42,855 nt of DNA from Oscillospiraceae bacterium (GTDB taxonomy: Bacteria > Bacillota > Clostridia > Oscillospirales > Acutalibacteraceae), in the NCBI GenBank assembly GCA_015066205.1, contig SVOV01000020.1, positions 1 to 42,855 on the forward strand. Direction: 5' to 3'. The notes beneath the pieces are model-generated. The model saw only the letters and a program-made list of their open reading frames with translations. It searched no databases and was not told the DNA's origin. Below are positions 1 through 7,711 of the stretch, one piece after another (position 1 is the stretch's first letter; every line of letters begins with the position of its first letter). The position numbers and the translations under genes were made by a program.

Positions 1-228
1 TTGTAGGAGAAATCCTATGAGGTCTTTTTTTACACTGAAAACCCTTGAAAAAGCTTATAAAACACGAATTTTATAATCATTTTTTAAGTGAATTATGAAA
101 TAGTAGTTTTATAATCAGAATTGCCCTTAAAATTATAAAAGGGGTTGCCCCATAACATGAGCCCAGTAATATCAAGGCTTCCGATTGCTCAGGTTGTTCA
201 TAAAAAGAACTGCTAAACTAGCAATCAG

Positions 229-261
229 CTCCCCGTATTCGAAAGAATATGGGGAGTTATT
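229..261 (+). terminator. Rho-independent terminator
   Basis: A 12-bp stem (229-240 with 245-256, one G-T pair) with a GAAA loop is followed by a T-rich stretch. It probably ends transcription of a gene lying left of the window. Bases 1-228 are AT-rich and I see no convincing gene in them, apart from a possible stop codon of an upstream reading frame at the very edge. Confidence 0.7.
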
Positions 262-280
262 GTATTAAATTGGTTGTTTA

Positions 281-309
281 TTGCAAATGTTTATTCAGTA
301 TGCTACAAT
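281..309 (+). promoter_or_regulatory. Sigma-A-type promoter of the first small gene
   Basis: TTGCAA (281-286), a 17-bp spacer and TACAAT (304-309) sit 22 bp before the start codon at 331. This gives the small gene its own promoter. Confidence 0.6.
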
Positions 310-330
310 TTAATAAAGTGGTGATAAAAA

Positions 331-795
331 ATGAGTAGATTTTGCATCGGAATTATTAATTTGCAATCCTTGAAAGAATGTAAAAATATAATTATAAATA
401 TTTTGGAAGAAAATAATTTGGCGTGTTTTTTTGAATTCGATTATATTGAACCATTTCTGAAAAAATATATTAATGAAGAAAAACAGTTTTTTAGTATTTC
501 AGATAATAAAGACTTTGATAATTGTGAGATTTTTCTCTTGCCTGATAATTGTTATTTCAATGGAATTCAAAATCATATTCCTTTTGATAAAAGAATGGGT
601 GTACTTGTAGATATATCAAACGAAATACTCAAGTCAGCAGAAGAAATAGAATTTTTTATTGGCGACAGTGGTGCGTCTTTTGATGAATTTGAGCATCTTG
701 ATGTGAACATAAATTCCTTTAAAAGCAATCTCTTGCAAAAAGTTAACGACTATAACTGCAAGGATTTGCATTTTATTGTTAGAACTGATTGTTAA
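331..795 (+). CDS. Hypothetical protein, 154 aa
   Basis: I do not recognise this protein. It is small, acidic and probably cytoplasmic, with no signal peptide, membrane segment or obvious catalytic motif. The start ATG has a ribosome site (GTGGTGA) at a good distance and a clear promoter at 281-309. It is a single-gene transcription unit with its own terminator at 893-918. Base composition is clearly more AT-rich than the genes from 3.6 kb on, which suggests an acquired region. Small acidic single genes, each with a promoter and a related 3' module, resemble orphan immunity-gene arrays of polymorphic toxin loci. That reading is inference only, because no toxin gene is in view. Confidence 0.7.
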   Translation: MSRFCIGIINLQSLKECKNIIINILEENNLACFFEFDYIEPFLKKYINEEKQFFSISDNKDFDNCEIFLLPDNCYFNGIQNHIPFDKRMGVLVDISNEILKSAEEIEFFIGDSGASFDEFEHLDVNINSFKSNLLQKVNDYNCKDLHFIVRTDC

Positions 796-812
796 AAAGA
801 ACTAATAATCTC

Positions 813-925
813 CTACATTTCTTCGTTGTCCCACAGGCAACTATCAAAGGCTAATTCGTAACCGAATTACAGGATAGTGAAAAACTAATAAGATCCCCAT
901 CGGATAACCGGTGGGGATTTTTGCA
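813..925 (+). repeat. Repeated 3' module, copy 1 (with terminator)
   Basis: About 110 bp here match 1486-1600. Shared pieces are a CCTACATTCTT-like start, ACAGGCA, TCAAAGGCTAAT, GTAACC, AATT and AGATAGT, followed by a terminator ending in GGGGATTTTTGCATA. Each copy follows an unrelated small gene. The terminator stem is 893-903 with 908-918. The stem sequences differ between copies while the flanks are conserved. Confidence 0.7.
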
Positions 926-942
926 TAGTGATTACAAATGAG

Positions 943-972
943 TTGAATTAATGTATATAGGTATGGTATAGT
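943..972 (+). promoter_or_regulatory. Promoter of the second small gene
   Basis: TTGAAT (943-948), an 18-bp spacer and TATAGT (967-972) lie directly upstream of the AAGAGGTGA ribosome site of the gene at 992. Confidence 0.5.
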
Positions 973-991
973 AAACTAAGAGGTGATATGT

Positions 992-1474
992 ATGTCACAA
1001 GAATACATATTTGAGTTTTTGGGAACAAAAGAAGATTTTTTGAATAAGATCGGCTGTTTTAATAATAATGATGACCAGTTCTATTTCTTTGATAGTTATA
1101 TTATAAAAATAGTTGATGATGAAATACATTTTGGTGTTGAAAGAGCCGGACATTCGGGTGGTCATTGGTTTATTTCGAAAATAACCGAACACGAAGATAG
1201 AATTGAACTTAAAGGAACAATTCAATATATCGGACCTCAAAATAATTCGTTTTTAGATGAAAAAGAAGAATCTGTTTTCAAAAAGTGCATCGGGAAATTC
1301 TTTGAATATCTGTTGTATGTTGTAGTAGCACCGCTTGTACTGATAGTTTATGTGTTTTTATTTTTTAAAAAATTATACAATAAAATGCGTCATCGCCCTA
1401 CGATTGAATTAAAAACAAAGGAGGATAAACTCTTTGATTTGATGGAAAATCAATTGGGCTGCATAAGGAAATAA
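992..1474 (+). CDS. Hypothetical protein with one membrane segment, 160 aa
   Basis: No family is recognised. Residues 1-100 are soluble and acidic with aromatic residues. About residues 108-128 form a hydrophobic transmembrane helix, followed by a short basic tail, so the protein is probably anchored in the membrane. A GTG nine bases upstream (983) is in frame, but it overlaps the AAGAGGTGA ribosome site, so ATG at 992 is the better start. Like the gene at 331 it is a lone unit with promoter and terminator, and it is followed by the second copy of the 3' module. A membrane-protecting immunity-like protein is possible but not shown. Confidence 0.7.
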   Translation: MSQEYIFEFLGTKEDFLNKIGCFNNNDDQFYFFDSYIIKIVDDEIHFGVERAGHSGGHWFISKITEHEDRIELKGTIQYIGPQNNSFLDEKEESVFKKCIGKFFEYLLYVVVAPLVLIVYVFLFFKKLYNKMRHRPTIELKTKEDKLFDLMENQLGCIRK

Positions 1475-1485
1475 ACGAGTAGCAA

Positions 1486-1600
1486 TTCCTACATTCTTGC
1501 GTTGTTGTACAGGCAAAATCAAAGGCTAATCTGTAACCAAATTGCAAGATAGTAAATAAATGAACGAATCCCCTCGGAGAGATCCGAGGGGATTTTTGCA
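1486..1600 (+). repeat. Repeated 3' module, copy 2 (with terminator)
   Basis: This is the second copy of the module at 813-925. Its terminator stem is 1568-1577 with 1584-1593, followed by TTTTT. A short piece (CCACAGGCAGCTATT, near 1618-1632) resembles part of copy 1 again, so the area may have been built by repeated duplication. Confidence 0.7.
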
Positions 1601-1602
1601 TA

Positions 1603-1773
1603 ACGGCAAACAACAACCCCACAGGCAGCTATTGCCGATGGCAGGAAATAAGTTATACTCAATTCGCCGAGTTCACTCTGACGATTGGGGATGCACAGGA
1701 ATATGTCTATTCCATATCCCCAACAAAGCGTGTAAGAGGCTGGCGAGATATTGAAGTTAACCTCTATATTTAA
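1603..1773 (+). pseudogene. Possible orphan C-terminal coding remnant
   Basis: One frame stays open from just after the preceding terminator to a TAA at 1771-1773. Its composition looks protein-like (ends GWRDIEVNLYI) and it has no start codon or ribosome site. A terminator follows at 1779-1812. It looks like the 3' end of a displaced gene; the source family is not recognised. Beyond it, 1815-1944 shows nothing I can name. Confidence 0.3.
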
Positions 1774-1778
1774 AATGA

Positions 1779-1814
1779 ACTCCCTTTGTCAGAAATGACA
1801 GAGGGAGTTTTGTG
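1779..1814 (+). terminator. Rho-independent terminator
   Basis: A CTCCCT..GTCA stem pairs with TGAC..AGGGAG around a GAAA loop, followed by TTTTG. This is the fourth terminator on the same strand within 1.8 kb. Confidence 0.65.
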
Positions 1815-1944
1815 TCTACATAGTTTAACCCTTCAATATTGTTTCTTGAAAGAAGCAAACCTGCAATTTATTGCTTTTTAAGTTGGAGACATTTCTTAAG
1901 AGAGTTACTCTTCTAAAGAGCAACGACGTTATTACATTGAAGTA

Positions 1945-2409
1945 TTATTTTTCTTGATCATTTTCAATTTCTTTGATGAGTTCCTGAGGATCCCCGTCAG
2001 AAAAAAGAAGTGAAAGTATACCACTACCATAACGTTTAAACATAACACAAGGAAGAAGAATACATTTATCTAATGTTTGATTAGGTATATTGTTTGCATT
2101 TTCAATTTCGATGGAATATTTATATCTAATTTCACCATCCGAAAAATCCATTTCAAAATTGCCAAAAATCAAGCCTAGATTTGCCCTATGCAGGTATTCA
2201 GAAATATTGCAAAATTTATCGGGAGCCGCTTTGTTGTTCAAAGAAGCATAACAAACATAAGCGTTATCTAAAACGTGTATTTCTATTCTTAATACACCTA
2301 CTGCTTCTCCGATATCCACATTTAAGGAAATAATATTATTGTTGGTTGCATAACGAAATTCTTTGCTTGTTAATCGTTGCTGCATTTTATCTAATAGCAT
2401 TTTATTCAT
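1945..2409 (-). CDS. YbjN-like (sensory transduction regulator fold) protein, 154 aa
   Basis: The central stretch (about residues 85-115) has the YbjN-family pattern: a helix ending in N-x-GLxFGNFEMD, then SDGEIRYKYSIE. YbjN proteins adopt a type III secretion chaperone-like fold and are thought to act as protein-binding regulators in stress responses; no reaction is known. The gene starts 7 bp after the stop of the membrane protein gene at 2417-3214, so the two are cotranscribed and probably interact. The N-terminal part is amphipathic helix and there is no signal peptide. Family assignment is by motif; partner and role are inferred from context. Confidence 0.7.
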   Translation of the reverse strand: MNKMLLDKMQQRLTSKEFRYATNNNIISLNVDIGEAVGVLRIEIHVLDNAYVCYASLNNKAAPDKFCNISEYLHRANLGLIFGNFEMDFSDGEIRYKYSIEIENANNIPNQTLDKCILLPCVMFKRYGSGILSLLFSDGDPQELIKEIENDQEK

Positions 2410-2416
2410 AATGCAC

Positions 2417-3214
2417 TCACCTTTCTTTATTATAATATATGCGCCATTGAAACCAGTTTACCAAAGCAATAACAATATTATCACTAAGAACAGCTGTTGA
2501 CAAGGAGATAATTGATAGAATATCGTTACCAAGAGAAAAATCTACAAGCTGGTTTACAAGTAGCAAAATTACTATGGGAACAATAATAAAGAGAACCACA
2601 AACCTCCATGTTTTTTTAACAACGGGACTTATCAGTTTATCGCTAATACTTCTTGGTACTCCGTTGGCATCAGTCCACTTATAGAGCTTGTCTCGAACAA
2701 CATTCGGCCAAGCTACGGTAGTGAAAATTATTGCACAGATATTGATTGCATACATTAACACTATGTTAGTATCTTTATTTCCACAACATCGTATGATAAT
2801 GGCAACCAAAGTAATAAAAAAGCCAATTACTGCAGTTGGATTAACACAAGAAAGAGAAGGTTTCGTCTTGAAAAAATGTTTGTACGTTCTATGGCTCAAT
2901 GTATAAAGTTCTTGAATATCGTTATATTCCATTGAACCTGTTTTTATCTTATTCTTTAAAGTTTCAAATTTCCCTTTTTCAGCATCAGAACCACACGCAT
3001 CAGTATACGTAGATAAAGAATTGATGGTTTCTTTAAAATCGGGATTATCTATCACTTTGTCTACTAATTGTTTTTGAATTTTTATAATTTCCTCACTTTC
3101 TACTTTAACCGTATTTGTAGAGAGCTTGTTAATCTTTTTTTTCATATTAGCAGTTTCTTTATCTAAAAATAATCCATCAGAGAATTTCACGGCTTTTCCA
3201 TCACCTCTTTTCAT
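2417..3214 (-). CDS. Multi-pass membrane protein of unknown function, 265 aa
   Basis: The N-terminal ~125 residues are cytoplasmic, charged and helical. Four hydrophobic segments follow, at roughly residues 127-145, 150-170, 203-222 and 230-250. The protein ends in a short basic tail. No catalytic motif is seen. It is the first gene of a two-gene operon with the YbjN-like gene; the pairing suggests a membrane sensor with a soluble partner, but this is inference. The promoter is at 3241-3269. Base composition is AT-rich like the region to its left. Confidence 0.65.
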   Translation of the reverse strand: MKRGDGKAVKFSDGLFLDKETANMKKKINKLSTNTVKVESEEIIKIQKQLVDKVIDNPDFKETINSLSTYTDACGSDAEKGKFETLKNKIKTGSMEYNDIQELYTLSHRTYKHFFKTKPSLSCVNPTAVIGFFITLVAIIIRCCGNKDTNIVLMYAINICAIIFTTVAWPNVVRDKLYKWTDANGVPRSISDKLISPVVKKTWRFVVLFIIVPIVILLLVNQLVDFSLGNDILSIISLSTAVLSDNIVIALVNWFQWRIYYNKER

Positions 3215-3240
3215 AAATGCAATATTATTATATTTGTTGT

Positions 3241-3269
3241 ATTATAACATATTGCGACAAATTATGCAA
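3241..3269 (-). promoter_or_regulatory. Promoter of the membrane protein/YbjN operon
   Basis: On the minus strand, TTGCAT, a 17-bp spacer and TATAAT are followed about 27 bp later by the start at 3214. Confidence 0.6.
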
Positions 3270-3348
3270 TATTTTAAAGTAATGGCTAAAAATGACTTAT
3301 AACGAAATTGATATAGATTTTTGATTCCACACACCCGACAAACCACAA

Positions 3349-3392
3349 ACCTCCTTGTAAAATGGTGTTACCAAATACAAGGAGGTCGTTTT
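3349..3392 (+). terminator. Hairpin with T-tract (terminator or element remnant)
   Basis: A perfect 11-bp stem (3349-3359 with 3376-3386) is followed by CGTTTTTG. No plus-strand gene precedes it, so it may be left from a lost gene. The arms contain the AAGGAGG sequence. Confidence 0.5.
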
Positions 3393-3440
3393 TGTGTTTA
3401 ATTAAATTTTACGGATTTTGAACACAATTTGTTAATCGAT

Positions 3441-3511
3441 GGAATAAACTATTTTAGCGAAGCAATATAACTTGCCGGAAGGCGAATAAAACCGGCATTG
3501 TGTCCTTATGA
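3441..3511 (+). repeat. Truncated copy of the AGTGATATT hairpin-comb repeat
   Basis: The stretch GCGAAGCAATATAACT, GGCGAATAAAAC and TGTCCTTATGAAC matches the right half of the repeats at 9222-9541 and 41027-41398. The left half is missing. Apart from this remnant and the two hairpins, 3215-3601 has no gene. Confidence 0.7.
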
Positions 3512-3540
3512 ACCGCCTATCGGGGCGGTATTTTTTTTGA
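3512..3540 (+). terminator. Terminator-like hairpin
   Basis: ACCGCC pairs with GGCGGT and is followed by an eight-T run. It sits at the place where the intact repeats have their large terminal hairpin. Confidence 0.55.
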
Positions 3541-3601
3541 AAAGCGGACTAAACCGGTGATTTTTTTCGATTATAAGAAAAAAATAACAGTGAGGTGCTG
3601 T

Positions 3602-4354
3602 ATGAAAAATAACAGAATTGATTTAGGACATACTACGGTCCGTCGGATGCTGTCGGGGTATTATCCCGACAATAAGCTCGGCGGTTTTGATACTCTTGTC
3701 TGCTGTGAATTCGGACATATGAGATATCTTCCGGAATTTGTTTTGAGGTGCATAAGGCTTGGAATAAGACCGCTTTGCGGAGTCGGCTTTTCACTTGAAA
3801 CACCGCCTGAGTGCAAGACTGACAGTATAATTATCAAGTGCTACCCAAAGGATGAAGAGGGCTGCAGGGACTTAGAGCTTCTCAGTGCATATAGCGGCGG
3901 TAATGTCAGTTATGAGGATTTCTTAAGACATTCGGAGCATTTACTTGTGGGGTTTGACCTCTCGGATAATGAAGCGGCAATGCTTATAATTGATAATATT
4001 CTCGAAACAATGCGTCTGCCCGATTTTGTACTTATTGATGCGATGCAGGCCTTATTCAGAAGCTGGGGATATTGCAGAGATTTTCTGAATGATTATAATA
4101 TCCCTATATGCGGCAGTTTTTTGAAGTCAAAGAAGCTTTCGGACAGTGACATGGCGGCTCGCTTTAATGTTCCGTTTTCCTCCGGCTTACAGTATATAAC
4201 AGACAATCCGAGAAAAATAGCAGACAGGATAACACAGAATTATAAATTCAGCATCGGCTTTTCCGAAAAAAGCACCTCATCCGATTCTTCCGAAAGGGAA
4301 AAGCAGTTTGATCTTAGTAAAATTAAAGCGGAAATCTCCGATTTGCCCTTTTAA
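3602..4354 (+). CDS. Hypothetical protein, 250 aa (weak PHP-domain resemblance)
   Basis: The start is ATG 3602, with GTGAGGTG upstream; the longer frame from GTG 3557 overlaps the repeat remnant and lacks a ribosome site. The protein is soluble with no signal peptide. Blocks such as 'LRCIRLGIRPLCGVGF' and 'FLNDYNIPICGSFLKS' recall the strand-helix pattern of the PHP domain found in DnaE/PolC polymerases and histidinol phosphatases, but the metal-binding histidines are not evident. If related, it is a degenerate, non-catalytic member. The C-terminal ~35 residues are Ser/Lys-rich and probably disordered. It is followed at 126 bp by an XRE/TPR regulator on the same strand. Function unknown. Confidence 0.7.
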   Translation: MKNNRIDLGHTTVRRMLSGYYPDNKLGGFDTLVCCEFGHMRYLPEFVLRCIRLGIRPLCGVGFSLETPPECKTDSIIIKCYPKDEEGCRDLELLSAYSGGNVSYEDFLRHSEHLLVGFDLSDNEAAMLIIDNILETMRLPDFVLIDAMQALFRSWGYCRDFLNDYNIPICGSFLKSKKLSDSDMAARFNVPFSSGLQYITDNPRKIADRITQNYKFSIGFSEKSTSSDSSEREKQFDLSKIKAEISDLPF

Positions 4355-4479
4355 GAGACTGTCGGTATTTCACTATACAAAAATCAAGAGTCAGGTCATA
4401 GAATAAGACCTTAATTTATGGGGCGGGGTGTGTTATAATTTGAACAGAAGAACGGAAAAATATGAAAAGGGTGAAATGT

Positions 4480-5397
4480 ATGAATAAAATATTCAGTTAT
4501 AATCTGAAAAAATTCCGTCTTGCCAAGGGACTGACACAGGAGCAGGCGGCTGAAAGGCTTAATGTCAATGCTCAGACGGTCTCCCGTTGGGAGTGCGGGA
4601 ATACCTTGCCCGATGCTCTGACTCTTCCCGTTATCGCTTCTCTTTATGAGGTGACGGTGGATGATCTTTACAGAAAAAGCAATACGGCTTATGACAATTT
4701 TGCACAGAGGCTCGCGTCCGTCTATGAAAAATCCCGCGATCCCGAGGATTTTATGCGCTGCCGTGCGGAATATGAAAAGCTCATAAAAAACGGGGAGCTT
4801 TCAACCGAGGACAAGTGGCTTTACGCATGGATACATATGTATATGATGAATTACTGCAGGGACATTGCTCTCGAGTGGTACGATAAGGCGGTAAGTGATG
4901 ACCCGAATGATGATCCCGAGAATTATCAGTTAGCCACAATGCAAAGAATGTGGATGTATTTTCTGCTGAAAAGAGAGGATGAAATTATTTCGGAGCTTGA
5001 AGAAAAGATAAAAGCTGCCCCCGATAACCCGAGAAATGCGGATAATCTCATAATTGCCCTGATATGGCAGGAAAAATATGATGAGGCATACAGCCTTTTC
5101 AGGGAATCCGTTGAAAAATTCCCCGAGGACTGGCGTATGTATATTCACGGCGGTGACATCTGCAAGGCTCTTAAAAAATATGACGAGGCTCTAGGTTTCT
5201 ATGATAAGGCGGGGGAGATCGGCACATTTTTCTGTGACGAATTTGACGGCAGAGCGAATCTCTATAAGGATATGGGCGAATTCGGAAAGGCATATGACGA
5301 ATATATGAAAATGGCAGAAATCTACCGTCAGCGCGGCTTTGATGTTGAGGCGGAAATGATTGAGAAAAGTGCACTCGAGCTCGAAGATAAGCTTTGA
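4480..5397 (+). CDS. XRE-family regulator with TPR-like repeats, 305 aa
   Basis: Residues 1-60 form a Cro/CI helix-turn-helix with the usual pattern (KGLTQEQAAERLNVNAQTVSRWE, given here across two helices, then GNTLPD). The rest is helical and built of tetratricopeptide-like repeats (for example 'WLYAWIHMYMMNYCRDIALEWYDKA' near residues 112-136 and 'KKYDEALGFYDKAGE' near 230). This architecture is common in Clostridia regulators whose TPR domain binds a peptide or protein ligand. ATG 4480 is preferred over ATG 4462 because AGGGTGAA lies 6 bp before it. A TATAAT box is at 4434-4439 with a weak -35. Target genes are unknown; the CPBP protease just downstream is the nearest candidate. Confidence 0.85.
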   Translation: MNKIFSYNLKKFRLAKGLTQEQAAERLNVNAQTVSRWECGNTLPDALTLPVIASLYEVTVDDLYRKSNTAYDNFAQRLASVYEKSRDPEDFMRCRAEYEKLIKNGELSTEDKWLYAWIHMYMMNYCRDIALEWYDKAVSDDPNDDPENYQLATMQRMWMYFLLKREDEIISELEEKIKAAPDNPRNADNLIIALIWQEKYDEAYSLFRESVEKFPEDWRMYIHGGDICKALKKYDEALGFYDKAGEIGTFFCDEFDGRANLYKDMGEFGKAYDEYMKMAEIYRQRGFDVEAEMIEKSALELEDKL

Positions 5398-5410
5398 TTT
5401 GTAAAAGAAT

Positions 5411-5436
5411 AGCTCCTCTCTTTTAAGAGGGGAGCT
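5411..5436 (+). terminator. Hairpin after the XRE/TPR gene
   Basis: A 10-bp stem AGCTCCTCTC/GAGGGGAGCT starts 13 bp after the stop codon. The T-tract is weak, so termination may be partial. Confidence 0.5.
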
Positions 5437-5441
5437 GTCTG

Positions 5442-5470
5442 TTGAGTTTTTGACCCGCGTATGTTATAAT
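5442..5470 (+). promoter_or_regulatory. Promoter of the CPBP protease gene
   Basis: TTGAGT (5442-5447), a 17-bp spacer and TATAAT (5465-5470) lie 24 bp before the TTG start. Confidence 0.6.
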
Positions 5471-5494
5471 TAAGAAAAAAAGCGGGGTGGTTTC

Positions 5495-6193
5495 TTGATT
5501 CGGATTTTTGAGCGGTTTGAATTTTTGTTCTGTATGGTGCTGATAGCTCTTTATATTGCCGTGAATTCCGTGATTTCTGCCGTCTTCGGGCAGACGGGAG
5601 CAGTCAGCTTTATTGTGAATACTGTTTTTTCTCTCGGTCTTATTGCTCTTATGTCGGGACTTAAAAGAACGGCGTATTACGGACTGAAAAGAGTACGGAA
5701 CTCAAAGCAGTATTTATACTTTTTACCTCTTCTTCTGCTGATATCCGTAAATCTTTGGAACGGCTTCAATACCGACAAGGGTGCTTCTGAAATTATTTTT
5801 CATATACTTACAATGATAAACATCGGCTTTATTGAGGAGATCATTTTCCGTGGCTTCCTGTTCAAGATGATGGCACGGGATAATGTTAAGACCGCAATTA
5901 TCGTGAGCTCCCTTACCTTCGGAATCGGGCACATCATAAATCTTCTGAACGGCGCCGAGCTTATCCCCACGCTTCTTCAGGTGGTCTATGCCACTGCAAC
6001 AGGGTATCTGTTTGTTATAATCTTTCATAAAAGCGGTTCTCTTCTGCCCTGTATCATTACCCATTCTTTAGTAAATGCCCTTTCCGTTTTCAGTATTGAA
6101 AACACGCTTTCAATGTACATTGCCCCCCTTATTCTTACGGCAGTCCCTCTTCTTTATGCCGTATATATAAACCGAAGGGTCAGAAAATGCTGA
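5495..6193 (+). CDS. CPBP-family intramembrane metalloprotease, 232 aa
   Basis: This is an integral membrane protein with about seven hydrophobic segments and the three CPBP (CAAX protease/bacteriocin-processing) motifs: E114-E115-x3-R119 in 'IEEIIFRG', F142-x3-H146 in 'TFGIGH', and H190-x3-N194 in 'THSLVN'. These residues form the Glu/His catalytic site of Rce1-type glutamate proteases. Bacterial members process or give immunity to peptides, or cleave membrane proteins; the substrate here is unknown. The start is TTG 5495, supported by GGGGTGG just upstream and by the N-terminal helix following at once. It has its own promoter and a strong terminator and lies 98 bp after the XRE/TPR gene. 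Confidence 0.9.
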   Translation: MIRIFERFEFLFCMVLIALYIAVNSVISAVFGQTGAVSFIVNTVFSLGLIALMSGLKRTAYYGLKRVRNSKQYLYFLPLLLLISVNLWNGFNTDKGASEIIFHILTMINIGFIEEIIFRGFLFKMMARDNVKTAIIVSSLTFGIGHIINLLNGAELIPTLLQVVYATATGYLFVIIFHKSGSLLPCIITHSLVNALSVFSIENTLSMYIAPLILTAVPLLYAVYINRRVRKC

Positions 6194-6199
6194 AAAAAA

Positions 6200-6234
6200 C
6201 TCCGTTTACCGATTTAAGGTAAACGGAGCTTTAT
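6200..6234 (+). terminator. Strong Rho-independent terminator
   Basis: An 11-bp perfect stem CTCCGTTTACC/GGTAAACGGAG (6200-6210 with 6218-6228) is followed by CTTTATTTG. It starts 6 bp after the CPBP stop codon. A preceding A-run makes it possibly bidirectional. Confidence 0.85.
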
Positions 6235-6334
6235 TTGTGTTTGATGTAAAAATTAGTGATTTAAGGTAAGATTTTTGCAACCTTTTACCTTTTTCTATAA
6301 TAGAATTGTACTTTTATTTGTTTTTATTCGGGAT

Positions 6335-7711
6335 TTAATTATATTTTGTTATGAAGTCCTTGTAGAAGCAGACGCATTCTCCGAGGTTTTTGATTTTTAT
6401 GTGTTCATTTTCGCTGTGGATGGATGCGTATTGCTTTTTGTCAAGGTCAATGGGTGCAAAGCGAAGAATTGAGTCTGCCACATCCGTGAATCTTCTCGCA
6501 TCCGTACCCGCCGTGAGAAGAAAGGGAGCTACTATGACATCGGGGAAGTTTTCGTTCATTATTCTTTCGAGATGTAAGAAGGGCTTACTGTCAGATGATG
6601 AGGGCTTACAGTAATCTCTTTCAATTTCCTCTATTTCCACTGAATATTTTTTTGCAATTTTCTTGATTTTTTCAAGTCCCTCGAGAAGGTCGTCCTCTCT
6701 TATACAGCGTAAAAACATAGTTGCCTCTGCCGTTTTTGCTCTTATCTGCGGGTCTTCCTTTGTTCCCGCAAAAATATTGGTAAAGCTGATGCTTGTTGAA
6801 AGCATTGCCTTTGTCTGGGGGATATTCAGCATAATTTTTTTGATAAGAGGGGAGAAGAGAGTGAGATTTGAGAATAATACACTTAAGGGAAATGCCATAT
6901 AGGGGGCGTGGGTCTCGAATGTACCTCTGACCTCCTCGTGGAATTTTCCCTTGTATATCTTCTTATTTGTGACCTCATCTATGAATTTCGTGAGCCTTAC
7001 TATGGCGCAGTCATCGGAGGGGTTGAGCCCGCCGTGTCCCGCCGTGCTTCTTTCGGTCCGACAGCGGTAAAGGTGACGGCTTTTTTCGTGGACTGCCACC
7101 ATAGCGCTTTTAGCGCTGACGCCCGGAATCATTCCCTCGGTTATGGCGCCGCCCTCGTCGAGAACTGCTTCAAAGTGAATGCCGTTTTCCTTGAAATACT
7201 TAGTGGTGAGTACCATTCCGTCGCCCGCGACCTCTTCATTGTTTGATGAACCTATATAGACATTAAGCCCCTCGAAATCATAGCCCTCGCCCAGAAGCTC
7301 CTCTACGGCTTCAAGCTCTGCGAAAAGGGGAGTTTTGGTGTCAATGGTGCCTCTGCCGTAGAGAGCGCCGTCCTTTTCCACGGCACAGAAAGGATCTGTA
7401 TCCCATTTTTCGTCGCCCTCTACCACATCGTGATGGGACATCAGCATAATATTTTTTACTGCATTCTTACCCTTTAAAACAAAACAGAAGCAGCCGCTTC
7501 CGAAAGTCAGCCTTTCAGCCCTTTCTCTGATATTCGGAAAGCTCTCTTCAATTACACTGTAGAATTTTTCGAATTCCTCTTTGTTTTCGCCCTCACGGGT
7601 GAATACGGTCTTACAGTCGGTCATTTTTTTGAGAATTTTTGCATATTCCTGATTTTTTTCGGGGGAAACATTCTTTCTTTCGTTTTCCGTTTTAAGAATT
7701 CTCTTACTCAT
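6335..7711 (-). CDS. M20-family metallopeptidase (carboxypeptidase/amidohydrolase), 458 aa
   Basis: The protein carries the di-zinc M20 signature: 'SHHDVV' (first His ligand and Asp), 'GRGTIDTK' (bridging Asp), 'NNEEVAGDG' (catalytic Glu pair), 'LDEGGAI' and a late 'AGTDARRF' block. A lid/dimerisation domain lies in the middle ('TAGHGGLNPSDD'). Length and motif spacing resemble the carboxypeptidase S/PM20D1 branch, which hydrolyses N-acyl or dipeptide substrates. It has no signal peptide and acts in the cytoplasm. Its ATG overlaps the end of the upstream symporter gene by 8 bp, implying translational coupling, so the symporter may import its substrate. Exact substrate unknown. Confidence 0.9.
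   Translation of the reverse strand: MSKRILKTENERKNVSPEKNQEYAKILKKMTDCKTVFTREGENKEEFEKFYSVIEESFPNIRERAERLTFGSGCFCFVLKGKNAVKNIMLMSHHDVVEGDEKWDTDPFCAVEKDGALYGRGTIDTKTPLFAELEAVEELLGEGYDFEGLNVYIGSSNNEEVAGDGMVLTTKYFKENGIHFEAVLDEGGAITEGMIPGVSAKSAMVAVHEKSRHLYRCRTERSTAGHGGLNPSDDCAIVRLTKFIDEVTNKKIYKGKFHEEVRGTFETHAPYMAFPLSVLFSNLTLFSPLIKKIMLNIPQTKAMLSTSISFTNIFAGTKEDPQIRAKTAEATMFLRCIREDDLLEGLEKIKKIAKKYSVEIEEIERDYCKPSSSDSKPFLHLERIMNENFPDVIVAPFLLTAGTDARRFTDVADSILRFAPIDLDKKQYASIHSENEHIKIKNLGECVCFYKDFITKYN

Noticed and set aside
1560-1754. 64-residue plus-strand frame
   Set aside because: It begins inside a terminator hairpin and lacks a ribosome site; a different frame in the same stretch looks like a coding remnant.
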